From: an uncultured Paraprevotella sp.
GTDB lineage: Bacteria > Bacteroidota > Bacteroidia > Bacteroidales > Bacteroidaceae
DNA: 49,100 bases
Assembly (NCBI GenBank): GCA_900546665.1
Contig: URDY01000022.1
Span: 1-49,100, forward strand
Reading direction: 5' to 3'
The translations under genes were made by a program, and so were the position numbers. Numbering within the stretch: position 1 is the first letter of the stretch; each line of letters begins with the position of its first letter. Below, in pieces: positions 8,739 to 17,592 of this stretch. The notes beneath the pieces are model-generated. The model did not search any database. It saw nothing but the letters and a program-made list of their open reading frames with translations, and was not told where the DNA came from.

Positions 8739-9698
8739 CAACAGGCAGACAGCCAGCATGATGATTTCAGAGTATTGATTGATGGCAATCGCGCATTTCA
8801 TGTCATCGGAATGAAGGGGACGGTTGTTATGGCCGATATAGGGCTTATAGAACCGTTCCTGAAAATAATAATGTGTACCTCCGAACCGACAATCCAAAAT
8901 GCCTGCCAATGCTGCTTCCGGATAGCCGGAATTGGGACTTGCGTGGCAACGTCCGTACTGAAGAATAAAGCGCCATTCTTTCCGGAATGAGCGTGAGGTC
9001 TTTGTACCTTTATGTGGAATTTTGGAGGAAATGGCCATAAGCAGGGCGGTCAGGCGTGCCGGCAGATAATTGGCCAGGTCGTCTGTTTTGGCTGTCAGGT
9101 AACCGAAGTCCTTATAGCGTTTGTTCTGATAACCGATCATGGAATCGAGTGTATTGACCATCTTGTAAGCCATCATACCGGGTATTCCTAAAACGGCAAG
9201 CCAGAAAAGTGGTGCTATTACGCCGTCACTCAGGTTTTCGGCCAACGTTTCCAAGGCGGCGGTGCGGATTTCCTGGTCACTGAGTTGCTCGGTGTTACGT
9301 CCTACAATACGGCTCACTAGTTTTCTTCCTTCTTCCAGTGAACGGTCGGCTGCAGCAAATACCATTTCAACTTCCTTGATGAGTGTTTGGCCGGCCAGAC
9401 CATAGAAAATGAGAATTGCCATTATACCATAATATAAGTACCATCCTGCGGAATTCCATAAACGGCAGAGATAGAGTAATCCATGTTGCAGCATTAACGT
9501 CAGGACATAAACCATAGCAATACTGAACAAGGTAAAGACGGCTCCTTTAAATTTCCGGTGTCGGCCTTTGTTGGTTCTTTTTTCACAAAAAGCAATCCAG
9601 CGTCCGAACCATACGACAGGATGCGGCAAGTTGGAAGGATCGCCCAGACATTTGTCGAGAAACCATCCAAAGAGTAAAGGAAAAAAATTCGGTGTCAT
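8721..9698 (-). CDS. cbiB: Adenosylcobinamide-phosphate synthase
   Basis: CbiB (CobD in Pseudomonas naming) is an inner-membrane enzyme that joins the (R)-1-amino-2-propanol O-phosphate arm to adenosylcobyric acid. The 325-aa form starts at the ATG at 9698, giving MTPNFFPLLFGWFLDKCLGDP, the typical N-terminus with the LGDP motif. The reading frame stays open further upstream to 9926, but that part overlaps cobD and looks unrelated. Several transmembrane segments are visible, with ENLSDGVIAPLFWLAVLGIPG and MVNTLDSMIGYQN, both well conserved in the family, and CHASPNSGYPEAALAGIL near the end. It starts 10 bases after the stop of cobD, so the two form an operon making and attaching the aminopropanol arm. 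It converges on cobQ with an 18-base overlap. Confidence 0.93.
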   Translation of the reverse strand: MTPNFFPLLFGWFLDKCLGDPSNLPHPVVWFGRWIAFCEKRTNKGRHRKFKGAVFTLFSIAMVYVLTLMLQHGLLYLCRLWNSAGWYLYYGIMAILIFYGLAGQTLIKEVEMVFAAADRSLEEGRKLVSRIVGRNTEQLSDQEIRTAALETLAENLSDGVIAPLFWLAVLGIPGMMAYKMVNTLDSMIGYQNKRYKDFGYLTAKTDDLANYLPARLTALLMAISSKIPHKGTKTSRSFRKEWRFILQYGRCHASPNSGYPEAALAGILDCRFGGTHYYFQERFYKPYIGHNNRPLHSDDMKCAIAINQYSEIIMLAVCLLLFLFS

Positions 9699-9708
9699 GT
9701 GGTGTGGT

Positions 9709-10725
9709 TTATAATTCAATCCATTCTTTAATCGCATCAATAAGCTGGTCATTTTCTTTTTTTTCCTGTATACAGATGCGGAAGTAGTGATTGTCGAGTC
9801 CGGCAAAATTGCCGGCATCGCGGATGAGCAGGCCGTGCTCCTTGACCAGATAATCCTTGAGGGCTGAGGCTGTGCCGTTTCTGAGTCTGGACAGTAAAAT
9901 ATGAGTGTGGCTGGGCCATACTTCAATGGAGGGTATGGAAGCCAGACGTGAGGCCACTCTTTGACATTCTTCGATCAGTGGTGTCGGATCAAAAAGGAAC
10001 TCCTCCGGATGTCCCAGGATGTAGTGAAAGGCTTCAAGAGCCATACTGTTGACAGACCAGGGAATACGGCGAAGGTTGATTTGTCGGATCAGATCCGGAT
10101 TAGCCGTGACATAGCCTAACCGTAGACCGGGTAGGGCTGCTGATTTGGTCATGGAGTGTATTTGGATGACATTAGGGTAGGCTACAGCCTTTCGAGGTGA
10201 GAGAACGGAACGGTTGGTGAAATGTTCATAGCTTTGATCAATAATGAACAGGATGGAAGGATTCTTCTCAATCCATTCCTGTACTTGTGAGAAATCCCTG
10301 GTTTCTCCTGTCGGATTGTTGGGATTGCAAAGCCATATCATATCTACATCAGAGGGAAGTCGGCCTGAATAATATATCGGTACGATTTTATGGCCGTGCA
10401 GCCTGCATGCATCTGCGTATTCGGAAAATGTAGGCAGCAATATGCCTGATTTTCTGGATGAAAAAGCTTGAGCGATAAGATAAATCGCTTCAGTTGCTCC
10501 ATTGGTAATGCAAGTTTCGTCAGGTCGGATACCCAAGTGGCCGGCCAGTTCTTTTTCCATTGTGAAGGGAAGCGGTTCTGGATATGAACAGCAGTCAGAC
10601 CAGCATAAGTTCAGATGGTTGAATAAGCTTTCGTGTCTGATGTTGTAGTGAACATTACTGCTGAAATTGCAGTGGATAGGGTAATCCTTATACAGATAGA
10701 AATCGTCGCCGTGTCCTTGTATCAT
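9709..10725 (-). CDS. cobD: L-threonine-O-3-phosphate decarboxylase
   Basis: CobD in Salmonella naming (CobC in Pseudomonas) is a PLP-dependent enzyme that decarboxylates threonine phosphate to (R)-1-amino-2-propanol O-phosphate, the linker used by CbiB. The 338-aa protein is a class I/II aminotransferase fold related to HisC. It has the N-terminal HGDDFYLYKD, the cofactor motif CNPNNPTGE, and the Schiff-base lysine in SMTKSAALPGLRLGY near residue 194. HisC is the main alternative, but the directly adjacent cbiB and the glycine-containing start argue for CobD. It is first in a two-gene minus-strand operon with a good promoter match at 10747-10754. No separate pduX-like threonine kinase is seen here. 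Confidence 0.9.
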   Translation of the reverse strand: MIQGHGDDFYLYKDYPIHCNFSSNVHYNIRHESLFNHLNLCWSDCCSYPEPLPFTMEKELAGHLGIRPDETCITNGATEAIYLIAQAFSSRKSGILLPTFSEYADACRLHGHKIVPIYYSGRLPSDVDMIWLCNPNNPTGETRDFSQVQEWIEKNPSILFIIDQSYEHFTNRSVLSPRKAVAYPNVIQIHSMTKSAALPGLRLGYVTANPDLIRQINLRRIPWSVNSMALEAFHYILGHPEEFLFDPTPLIEECQRVASRLASIPSIEVWPSHTHILLSRLRNGTASALKDYLVKEHGLLIRDAGNFAGLDNHYFRICIQEKKENDQLIDAIKEWIEL

Positions 10726-10746
10726 GTGTGATGTGCTTTAACAGGA

Positions 10747-10754
10747 CAAATATA
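10747..10754 (-). promoter_or_regulatory. -7 element of cobD-cbiB operon
   Basis: The plus strand reads CAAATATA, that is TATATTTG on the minus strand, 22 bases before the cobD ATG. Confidence 0.55.
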
Positions 10755-11019
10755 CGGAGTATTTTTGTATAATAGGAGCATGTTTGCTTGAAAAGGAAAT
10801 GAAATTTTGCAAGAGCCCGTGCTGATTTTGACATTTCAATTGGTCTGCCGGATATTAGTCTGAGGTAAAAAAGATTCTTATTGATTGCTTCTTGATGTGT
10901 TTGATATATTATTAAACAAGTGATAGTCAGTGAAATATGGTAATAAGTCATGTGAATATTAATATAAGAACAGGTCGTATTGTTCTTGATTTATAATCGG
11001 TAGATTTGAGATTTTTCCG
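10755..11019. other. Intergenic between divergent cobD and gph, nothing further recognised
   Basis: Apart from the promoter matches at its two edges I see no conserved ORF, hairpin or riboswitch-like structure in this AT-rich stretch. Short ORFs exist on the minus strand but overlap cobD and have no supporting features. Confidence 0.5.
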
Positions 11020-11027
11020 TATATTTG
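11020..11027 (+). promoter_or_regulatory. -7 element of gph
   Basis: TATATTTG lies 30 bases before the gph ATG. The -33 half is not at consensus spacing. Confidence 0.55.
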
Positions 11028-11057
11028 TGTTGTTTTTAGGATAAAATGATATAAGGT

Positions 11058-11738
11058 ATGAAGAAAATTTCAACGGTTGTATTTGATCTGGACGGGACTT
11101 TGCTCGACTCCTTACAGGATTTGGCTGATAGTACCAATCATGTGTTGGCGCAATTCGGTTATCCGGTGCATACATTGGATGACATAAGACGTTTCGTCGG
11201 TAATGGGGTTAAGGTTCTTATGGAACGTGCTTTGCCTGATAATCTGTCTCCGTCAGAGTTTGAAAAGGTCTTTAGTGAATTCAAAGCCTATTATGTAGAT
11301 CATTGTATAGTCAAGACCAAACCCTATCCAGGCATATATGAGCTTCTCGAAAAATTGAAGGCTAACCATTATAAGGTGGCGATAGTCTCTAATAAGTTGC
11401 AAGGTGGAGTGGATGAACTGTATGCCCGTTTCTTCAAGGATCTGGTTCAGGTGGCTGTGGGTGAATGTCCTGAAGTCAAGCGTAAGCCGAGTCCGGACAT
11501 GGTCTATAAGGCGCTGGAGAAATTGGGCTGCACAGCGGATGAGGCTGTCTATATAGGTGATTCGGATGTAGATATAGCTACGGCCCGTAATTCGGGATTG
11601 CCCTGTATTTCAGTGTTGTGGGGGTTCCGAGACCGGGAATTTCTTATAGAGAACGGGGCCACTCACTTGGTAAGCAGCCCCGATGAAATCTTGTCTCTGT
11701 TAGATGGAAATCTCTTGAATCAGTCTTCCAATGAATAA
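11058..11738 (+). CDS. gph: Phosphoglycolate phosphatase-like HAD hydrolase
   Basis: This is a cytoplasmic haloacid dehalogenase-superfamily phosphatase, 226 aa, closest in layout to phosphoglycolate phosphatase (Gph). Motif I is VVFDLDGTLLDS with the nucleophile Asp10 and general acid Asp12. Motif II is AIVSNK, motif III the lysine of KRKPSPDM, and motif IV YIGDSDVDIATA. A helical cap lies between motif I and II. The product would recycle 2-phosphoglycolate formed during DNA repair, though HAD enzymes are often promiscuous and other phosphate esters are possible. Its last 19 bases overlap the end of the convergent SIMPL gene. Confidence 0.85.
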   Translation: MKKISTVVFDLDGTLLDSLQDLADSTNHVLAQFGYPVHTLDDIRRFVGNGVKVLMERALPDNLSPSEFEKVFSEFKAYYVDHCIVKTKPYPGIYELLEKLKANHYKVAIVSNKLQGGVDELYARFFKDLVQVAVGECPEVKRKPSPDMVYKALEKLGCTADEAVYIGDSDVDIATARNSGLPCISVLWGFRDREFLIENGATHLVSSPDEILSLLDGNLLNQSSNE

Positions 11739-12421
11739 TCGATAGTGGTCACGACCCGTATGCGCTTGATGTAAGGTGTATTCGGGTCGCGGTTTTCTAT
11801 GCTGAACTGACCCTGATAAGCCCGTTGTATGCCGCCCAGTCTGCTGTCGGAATCTTTTGCAAATTTCTCTGCTGCAGCACGTGCGTTTTTAGTAGCTTCC
11901 TCGATCATTTTGGGCTTGATATCGTTAAGACCGGTATAATCGTATGTGATATTGTAGCGATAGTCCCCCGCAGTAATAGCGACACCTTGTGTAAGGAGTT
12001 CACTCTGCTCATTAATCATTTTTCTGACGAGATCGACCTGATTGGATGTAACTGTAATGACCGTAGTGACATTATATCTGTATGGTGATTCGTTAGAGTT
12101 ATAACGTTCTGCTTGGTTGTCGATGATTTCCGGTGCATTGATACTGATTTCGTCATCTTTGATGCCTTTGCTTTTAAGGAAATTCACGATCTTCTGGTTG
12201 GAAGTCTGGATTTCGTTATAAAGAGCTTTCATGTCATTACCCAAAACCTTATAGATTAAAGGCCAAGTCACTTTATTGGCCGGCACTTCCATTTCTGCCA
12301 GTCCTTTTACTGTTACTACACGATTTCTTGCAGAAAAATCGTTTAATCCGTTTTTAATGAAAAGTCCGGCTAAAGCCAGTCCTACGGCTAAGATGATAGC
12401 TTCAATACTCCAGTTTTTCAT
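11720..12421 (-). CDS. SIMPL domain-containing protein (DUF541), exported
   Basis: This 233-aa protein has an N-terminal signal anchor (residues about 6-24, SIEAIILAVGLALAGLFI) followed by a SIMPL/DUF541 domain with VVTVKGLAEMEVPANKVTWPL, and the usual SNQKIVNFLKSKGI and repeated valine-rich strands. Members form periplasmic oligomers of poorly known function; links to envelope stress have been proposed for BP26-like relatives. It is monocistronic on the minus strand with promoter match TATATTTG at 12458-12451, and it overlaps gph tail to tail by 19 bases. The start is the only ATG before the signal anchor. Confidence 0.85.
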   Translation of the reverse strand: MKNWSIEAIILAVGLALAGLFIKNGLNDFSARNRVVTVKGLAEMEVPANKVTWPLIYKVLGNDMKALYNEIQTSNQKIVNFLKSKGIKDDEISINAPEIIDNQAERYNSNESPYRYNVTTVITVTSNQVDLVRKMINEQSELLTQGVAITAGDYRYNITYDYTGLNDIKPKMIEEATKNARAAAEKFAKDSDSRLGGIQRAYQGQFSIENRDPNTPYIKRIRVVTTIDYSLED

Positions 12422-12450
12422 AAGTCATCAGTTTAGAATTGATAATGTGG

Positions 12451-12458
12451 CAAATATA
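12451..12458 (-). promoter_or_regulatory. -7 element of SIMPL gene
   Basis: The plus strand reads CAAATATA, that is TATATTTG on the minus strand, 30 bases before the ATG. Confidence 0.55.
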
Positions 12459-12488
12459 AATAAAAAAGTTACAAACCGTTTACTTATA

Positions 12489-12593
12489 ATGATAAAATTA
12501 TATAAAGAAGAAAAAAGAATCTTTTTGGATTCAAATCAATTAGAGAAGGTTTATGAAGTGTTGATACAAAAGAGATTATTGAAAAATCAGTAA
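12489..12593 (+). CDS. Possible 34-aa protein
   Basis: An ATG-started ORF reads MIKLYKEEKRIFLDSNQLEK and ends in RLLKNQ. It is lysine- and leucine-rich, looks amphipathic helical, and has no signal peptide. It lies between the SIMPL promoter and a strong hairpin that begins at its stop codon, which is the arrangement of a short transcription unit. I do not recognise a family and no promoter of its own is evident, so it may be chance. Confidence 0.25.
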   Translation: MIKLYKEEKRIFLDSNQLEKVYEVLIQKRLLKNQ

Positions 12594-12627
12594 ACCGGTC
12601 CGGAACATAATCAGTTCCGGACCGGTT
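12593..12627. terminator. Strong hairpin between 34-aa ORF and secreted-protein pseudogene
   Basis: A perfect 14-bp GC-rich stem (AACCGGTCCGGAAC, 12593-12606 with 14-base partner 12614-12627) has a 7-nt loop. It lies 60 bases beyond the stop of the minus-strand gene. The T-run after it is weak on both strands. Confidence 0.6.
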
Positions 12628-12686
12628 ATTCAAGTCAACTTAATGAGTGTAGATGGTCTGTGTATTACAGACCATACTTGCTGGTG

Positions 12687-15600
12687 TTATTTGAGCATGA
12701 ATTTATAGGTCTTGGTTGTACCATCGCTCATCTCGTCTTTACGGATATAGAAACCACGATGTGACGGTTTGCTGATTTGTGCACCGTCGATGGTGTAATA
12801 GGTTGAGCGTATGATTGCAGCTGTACCTTCACTGATGTTTTCTACACCGTCCGGACGGTTTTCTTCACCGCTGCCGTAATAGTAGAGACGGAAGTTGTCG
12901 AATATTGTCCAATCGCCGTCTACATGCTGATTTTTGCAGATACCAATGAATGTGGCGTCTTGTCCTTCTTTGACTTCGAAGTAGAGCTCATTATAGTATA
13001 ATCCTTTATTGAATGCCGGTCCCTCATCTTCCATGGCATTGGGGATGAACCAGTAATCTATTGGATTCTCTTCAGTGGTCAGAGAGTCGGCTACATTGAT
13101 GTTTTGAGAGGCTGTAGCTTCAGGTTGACCGTCTTCGATTATGGACATGATAGGGGTATAAGCCCATGCATCTTTCGGTCCGGCATATAGCAGGGCGTTC
13201 AGAGATTCCACTTCACGACGGTGTTTTCCGGCAGCATCAGCAGGCCAGCCTTCACGATAGAATGCGTTGCAGCTTACTTTGTAGAAACCTGGTGTCAGAC
13301 CGTATAAAACCTGATGAATATCGAAGCTGTTATTATTATAGAATTCGCCGGCAGAAATACGGAAGTTGACATCGCCGCCATCTCGTTCCTGGATCCAGCC
13401 ATCACCGCTGTCACTTTCAACACCACTTTCTTCATCGAAGACTGAGAATCCCGGATTGGCAATCAGGTCCATCATTTCTACTGGATTGTCTTTGGATGCA
13501 CCGGCAATTTGTGAGCTCTGAATTGCTTTCGTGAGCAGAGTGTTCAGATTGGCTATATATTCATTAGCCTTGTCTGCTGTCTCTATTTCGTTGACTTCTA
13601 GAAGAATGGCAATCTCATCAGCAAGTGTATAAACTTCACTCAGATCATATCCGGCTGTTTCCAGATCCAGTCCACGTTCACCATAAATGTCATCAATCAA
13701 TGTTGATAATGTCGCTACAGTATTAATGGATTCCTGTGCGAAGGCTATAGCTTCAGTCAATTCACTGATCGAAGCTTTGGCATCTTCCAATGTGGACGCT
13801 TCTGTAATTTGATTGCCGTTGGTCATGGCTGTTTCGAGTTGGGTAACAGCATCTTTTGTGGCATAAACTTCGAAGCTGGTGATTTGGGTGTAAAGAACAT
13901 TGGCATCAGCAAGCAGGGTCTGAATCGTAGGCAGATAATAAACTGCTTCATTTCCCAGATAAGTTACACGGAATTCGTCGAAAACAGTCCAGTTGTTGCC
14001 TAGTGCCTGATCACTTTGCATTTTGACACCGAAACGCAGTTTGCCGTCAGTTACAACGCAAGTTACTTCGTTAGAATAGTTGCCTTGTGAGAACGCAACT
14101 TCAGCGCTGGCCATGTTATTAGGTATGTATTTGCCTTCCAATGCAGCGAATGAATAGTCGTTGGTTGTGCCGTCTTCGTTTTCAATGTATGGAGTTTCTG
14201 AAGCATAATCACAGATGTGATGCAAAAGTGCAGTGTTGTCATTACCATATAAGTAAGCATATACATTATTGGTTGATCCGTCACCCCAATATGCATCGAT
14301 TACGGTGTTGTCGCCGGGACGATAATAACCTTTGGCCGTAATCTTATAAGCACCTTCAGGAAGTCCTTCCAGTTCCTGATAAATATCGTATTTCTTATTG
14401 AAGGCCTCGGCAATGTGATTACCGGTTGTTGGTGAGCCATGCCATCCGTTTGATCCATCTGTAAAGTCAGGAGAAAGCAGCATACCATAGAGGTCATCAG
14501 TCAGACCGGCATTGACCATATCGACGATATCTTCGCGGAACAGACTGTCGATATCCGTACTGATTTTGTCAAAATTGGCAGGATCGAATGTACCGTTATT
14601 ATAGGCATCTTCAGTCTGGTCTGTGTAATCATAAGTCTTCATGAAAGATTCCGGATTGTTGGACAGTTCCAGATAAGGCTCGTAGCTGTTGATAAGCTGA
14701 TCGAGCTTGTTGTCAACTACGTCCATGATCTTGGTATAGATTTCAACATCGCTTTTCATTTCATCCATGCTGGCAATCAGTGTTTGCCGGATAACGAGTA
14801 CGCTGTCATCGTCTATGCTTTCATTAACCATTGCTTCTTCAGCCAAAGACAATGTGGAAGTCAGTTTTTCCTTACCCATATTGCTGCATTTGCTCTGATT
14901 GTCTATGAGTTGCTGAAGATAAGCGGAAGCTTCGTCAATGGTAGTTTGAAGTCCTTCTCTAACGGAACTTTCTGCTTTACCGTAATAAGTCAGCTTGAAA
15001 TTGTCTACAGCACTCCATTGGCAATTAGGATTAATAGCCCGGAATCCGATAGTAGCCGTATTTTTCAATACAGTGAATTCCACATCATAAGGACGGGCCG
15101 TGGCGATACCATCAACAAGGCCTGTTTCGGTTGCTTCTGTCCGTTCTTCTCCCAATCCACCGTCTGCAACCAGATAAAGGCCTTCTGGAGTTTCGGCGTT
15201 GGTAAATATATGGGCAGACAGTTTATATTTACCTTGTGGTAATCCGGTGATTTGTTGGGTAATGGACCAGTCCGTCTGAGGAGGATTGGCCACCCAGCGT
15301 TCGAAGAAGCTTTGGAACGTAGCACCGTCGGTTGTCGGTTGTGTAGATGTCTGTCTTTGGAGATTATCCCATCCAGTAGAAGGAGATGTTACCTTTTCAT
15401 AAACCCATCCGTCTGTACTGTTTTCAAATGAAGGCTGGCTGATACGGCTGGTCAGATCCACGGGGTTGGTTTCAGAAGCGCTGGCAAGCAGATATTCTTC
15501 AATGGCAGCTCTAAGTTCTGCAGAGGCATTGGTGATTTCTTCTGCAGTGGCAGAAGCCTGATTGTAGATTTCTTCGTATTTAGAATAGTCGGTGTAACCT

Positions 15601-16274
15601 TTTTCTACTGCATATTCCAATGTGTTTTTGAGTTCTTTCTTTGCTATGAATTTCTCGTACTCATCTACGGTTACAAAAGCCCAGTCAAGTTGTGCGTTTT
15701 CGTAACCGGAAGTAGTCGGATCTACTAAAGGCATGACGGCAGTGGTGTTCATGCCACCTTCTTCATTTAGAATGCCATCCCATCCCATATAGGCATTGGC
15801 ATAGAGTCCGTCCTGAGCCTCGATACCGAATACCGGATCTTCATCTGGCATTTTAATCCTATAGGTATCATTATCCGGATTCTTGGTGATTTTCCAGATG
15901 AAATGGTCTGTTGATCCCATGTTATAATCTACGTAAGCTCTGGAACCGTCTCCCAAAACAAAAATGTAATTAGGCTTTCCACCGTTGTTGGAGGGGGCAT
16001 CCGGCATTTCCAAAGTCCATCCGCTTACACCGAATCTGGGGCTTCTGCTTTCTTGACATTGATTTTTAATCCGGTTTCTCCAAATGACAATTGTGTATTG
16101 GCATCATTTCCGTTTATCATGAACATTTGGGTTGCAGGGTGGTAGACGAAATAAGTTCCGCCCGCTTCCAAATCTATGGTTGTAGTTTGTACTGTAGGGT
16201 CTTCCCACTCAGTGGCTGCCCAAATAGGGAGCGTTGACATTGTTGCGCTGCATAAGGCGACAAGAGTTAAAAGA
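12687..16274 (-). pseudogene. Large secreted multimodular carbohydrate-binding-type protein, 5' end lost and frameshifted
   Basis: The main frame (12687-16013, 1108 codons) and an upstream frame (to 16025) are one gene. The upstream piece begins inside a signal peptide (LLTLVALCSATMSTLPIWA) cut by the insertion sequence at 16274, then reads to KKAEAPDSV and a TAA at 16027-16025. The body resumes one frame over at SGWTLEMPDAPS, so two bases were gained or one lost. The body alternates helical FIVAR-like spacers with three beta-rich modules that each start NPxF-like and end in WTVFDEFRVTYLG-type motifs (ends near residues 345, 725 and 1050), resembling galactose-binding/CBM-like folds. The C-terminus, YYTIDGAQISKPSHRGFYIRK and TYKFMLK, resembles a Por-secretion-type tail. 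No catalytic domain was recognised, so it is probably an adhesin or glycan-binding protein. With start and promoter gone it is unlikely to be made. Confidence 0.8.
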
Positions 16275-16298
16275 GGTTCATCCGACATTTCGCGTGAT
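16275..16298 (+). repeat. Left terminal inverted repeat of the IS
   Basis: 24 bases starting GGTTCATCCGACATTTCG, the exact reverse complement of 17569-17592. Confidence 0.92.
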
Positions 16299-16335
16299 AG
16301 TTGTTAATTAACGAAGAAAACCGCTGAACAAATTG

Positions 16336-16343
16336 TATATTTG
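16336..16343 (+). promoter_or_regulatory. -7 element of the transposase gene
   Basis: TATATTTG lies 25 bases before the transposase ATG and inside the element. Confidence 0.5.
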
Positions 16344-16368
16344 AATCACCACAAACAAATGTACAGTA

Positions 16369-17589
16369 ATGAACAGCAGTTTTCTATATCATGCTTGGGG
16401 GTTATACAACCACAAATGCACTCGTGAGGAATACAAAGGTAATACAATTATCTTACATATTGAAGCAAAAGAGCGGAAGAAAGAATGTCCTAAGTGCGGG
16501 CATCGCCAATTGGTCAAGAACGGTTTTCGAGTTCGTGACTTTATAGGACTCCCGATAGGCGGCAAAAAGGTGATAATCCGCATGAAAGTCCAACGCTATA
16601 AGTGCAAGAATCAAGATTGTGATTATGACCGTCAGGAGAGCATACCCTTTGCCACGGGTAGTTGCGGTTACACCCATCGTTTCGCAAAATATGTAGTCGA
16701 CCTGTTAAGGAGCATGACCTTGAAAGACGCAGCCAATCTCCTGGGCGTATCCTGGGATACCGTCAAGGATATCCATACGCGTCATCTTGAATACCATTAC
16801 GCGCCTCCCTCCCTTGAAGGAGTAGACAGCATCGGCATAGATGAATTTGCGGTCAGGAAAGGACATGTGTACAAGACAATCGTGGTTGACCTGAAGAGTG
16901 GCCGTATTCTCTATGTCAGTAACGGCAAAGGAGCAGACGCCCTGGATGGCTTTTGGAAACGGATCAGAAGAAAAGGCGTTGACATCAAGTATATTGCAAC
17001 AGATCTCTCCGCCGCCTTCATCTCCTCTGTATATGAAAATTGCCCGAATGCGGTGCACGTGTTTGACCATTTCCATGTGGTAAAGCTTATGAACGAGAAA
17101 CTGGATGAAATACGCAGGGTGCAATACCACATGGAAAAAGACATCAACAAACGCAAGGTGTTGAAAGGTATGCGATACCTGTTACTGAGTAATGGGGCGG
17201 ATATCTTCGACAAGGAGTATAAGACACGGCTTGACAACGCGCTGGATATGAACAAACCCCTGTCGCAGGCATACTACCTGAAAGAACAGCTCAGGGAAAT
17301 CTGGATGCAGGTCAATAAGGACGATGCCGAAAGGGTCATGTCGGATTGGGTAAAGCAAGCCCGGGAGAGCAAAGTGCCGCAATTGGTGAAGATGGCAGCT
17401 ACGGTAACGGCACACAGGACAGTCATACTCGCATGGTATAACTGCCATATATCGACCGGAAAGGTAGAAGGCATCAACAACAAGATAAAGGTCATGAAGA
17501 GAACGGCATATGGATTTAGGGATGAACGATACTTTGAATTGAGGCTATATGCACTGCATGATTGCCGCATCACGCGAAATGTCGGATGA
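16369..17589 (+). CDS. ISL3-family transposase
   Basis: A 406-aa DDE transposase. The N-terminal zinc ribbon shows CPKCGHRQL and CKNQDCDYDR, followed by a helix-turn-helix (LKDAANLLGVSWDTVKDIH). The catalytic triad is visible as Asp158 in IGIDEFAVRKGH, Asp212 in IATDLSAAF and Glu367 in GKVEGINNKIKVMKR, the ISL3 signature. The length is typical and the frame is intact, so the element may still be active. Its stop codon lies within the right terminal repeat. Nothing suggests a passenger gene. Confidence 0.95.
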   Translation: MNSSFLYHAWGLYNHKCTREEYKGNTIILHIEAKERKKECPKCGHRQLVKNGFRVRDFIGLPIGGKKVIIRMKVQRYKCKNQDCDYDRQESIPFATGSCGYTHRFAKYVVDLLRSMTLKDAANLLGVSWDTVKDIHTRHLEYHYAPPSLEGVDSIGIDEFAVRKGHVYKTIVVDLKSGRILYVSNGKGADALDGFWKRIRRKGVDIKYIATDLSAAFISSVYENCPNAVHVFDHFHVVKLMNEKLDEIRRVQYHMEKDINKRKVLKGMRYLLLSNGADIFDKEYKTRLDNALDMNKPLSQAYYLKEQLREIWMQVNKDDAERVMSDWVKQARESKVPQLVKMAATVTAHRTVILAWYNCHISTGKVEGINNKIKVMKRTAYGFRDERYFELRLYALHDCRITRNVG

Positions 17590-17592
17590 ACC
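17569..17592 (-). repeat. Right terminal inverted repeat of the IS
   Basis: The exact 24-base inverse of the left end, overlapping the transposase stop codon. Confidence 0.92.

Larger units (their letters stand above)
16275..17592 (+). mobile_element. ISL3-family insertion sequence, 1318 bp
   Basis: The element is bounded by perfect 24-bp terminal inverted repeats starting GGTTCATCCGAC (16275-16298 and 17569-17592) and carries one transposase gene ending inside the right repeat. ISL3 elements normally make 8-bp target duplications. Here the outside octamers are TTAAAAGA and TTAAATGT, which share only 6 of 8 bases. The left flank is a secreted-protein gene on the minus strand and the right flank is a kinase gene on the plus strand, so the insertion has been followed by a deletion or other rearrangement. 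Confidence 0.92.

Noticed and set aside
9699..9926. N-terminal extension of cbiB
   Set aside because: It overlaps cobD in another frame and lacks family similarity; ATG 9698 gives the standard CbiB start.
10688..10951. 87-codon minus-strand ORF upstream of cobD
   Set aside because: It overlaps the cobD start and promoter, and the residue content looks random.
14784..15242. 152-codon plus-strand ORF inside the secreted modular gene
   Set aside because: It is antisense to recognisable repeat modules, with no promoter or motifs.
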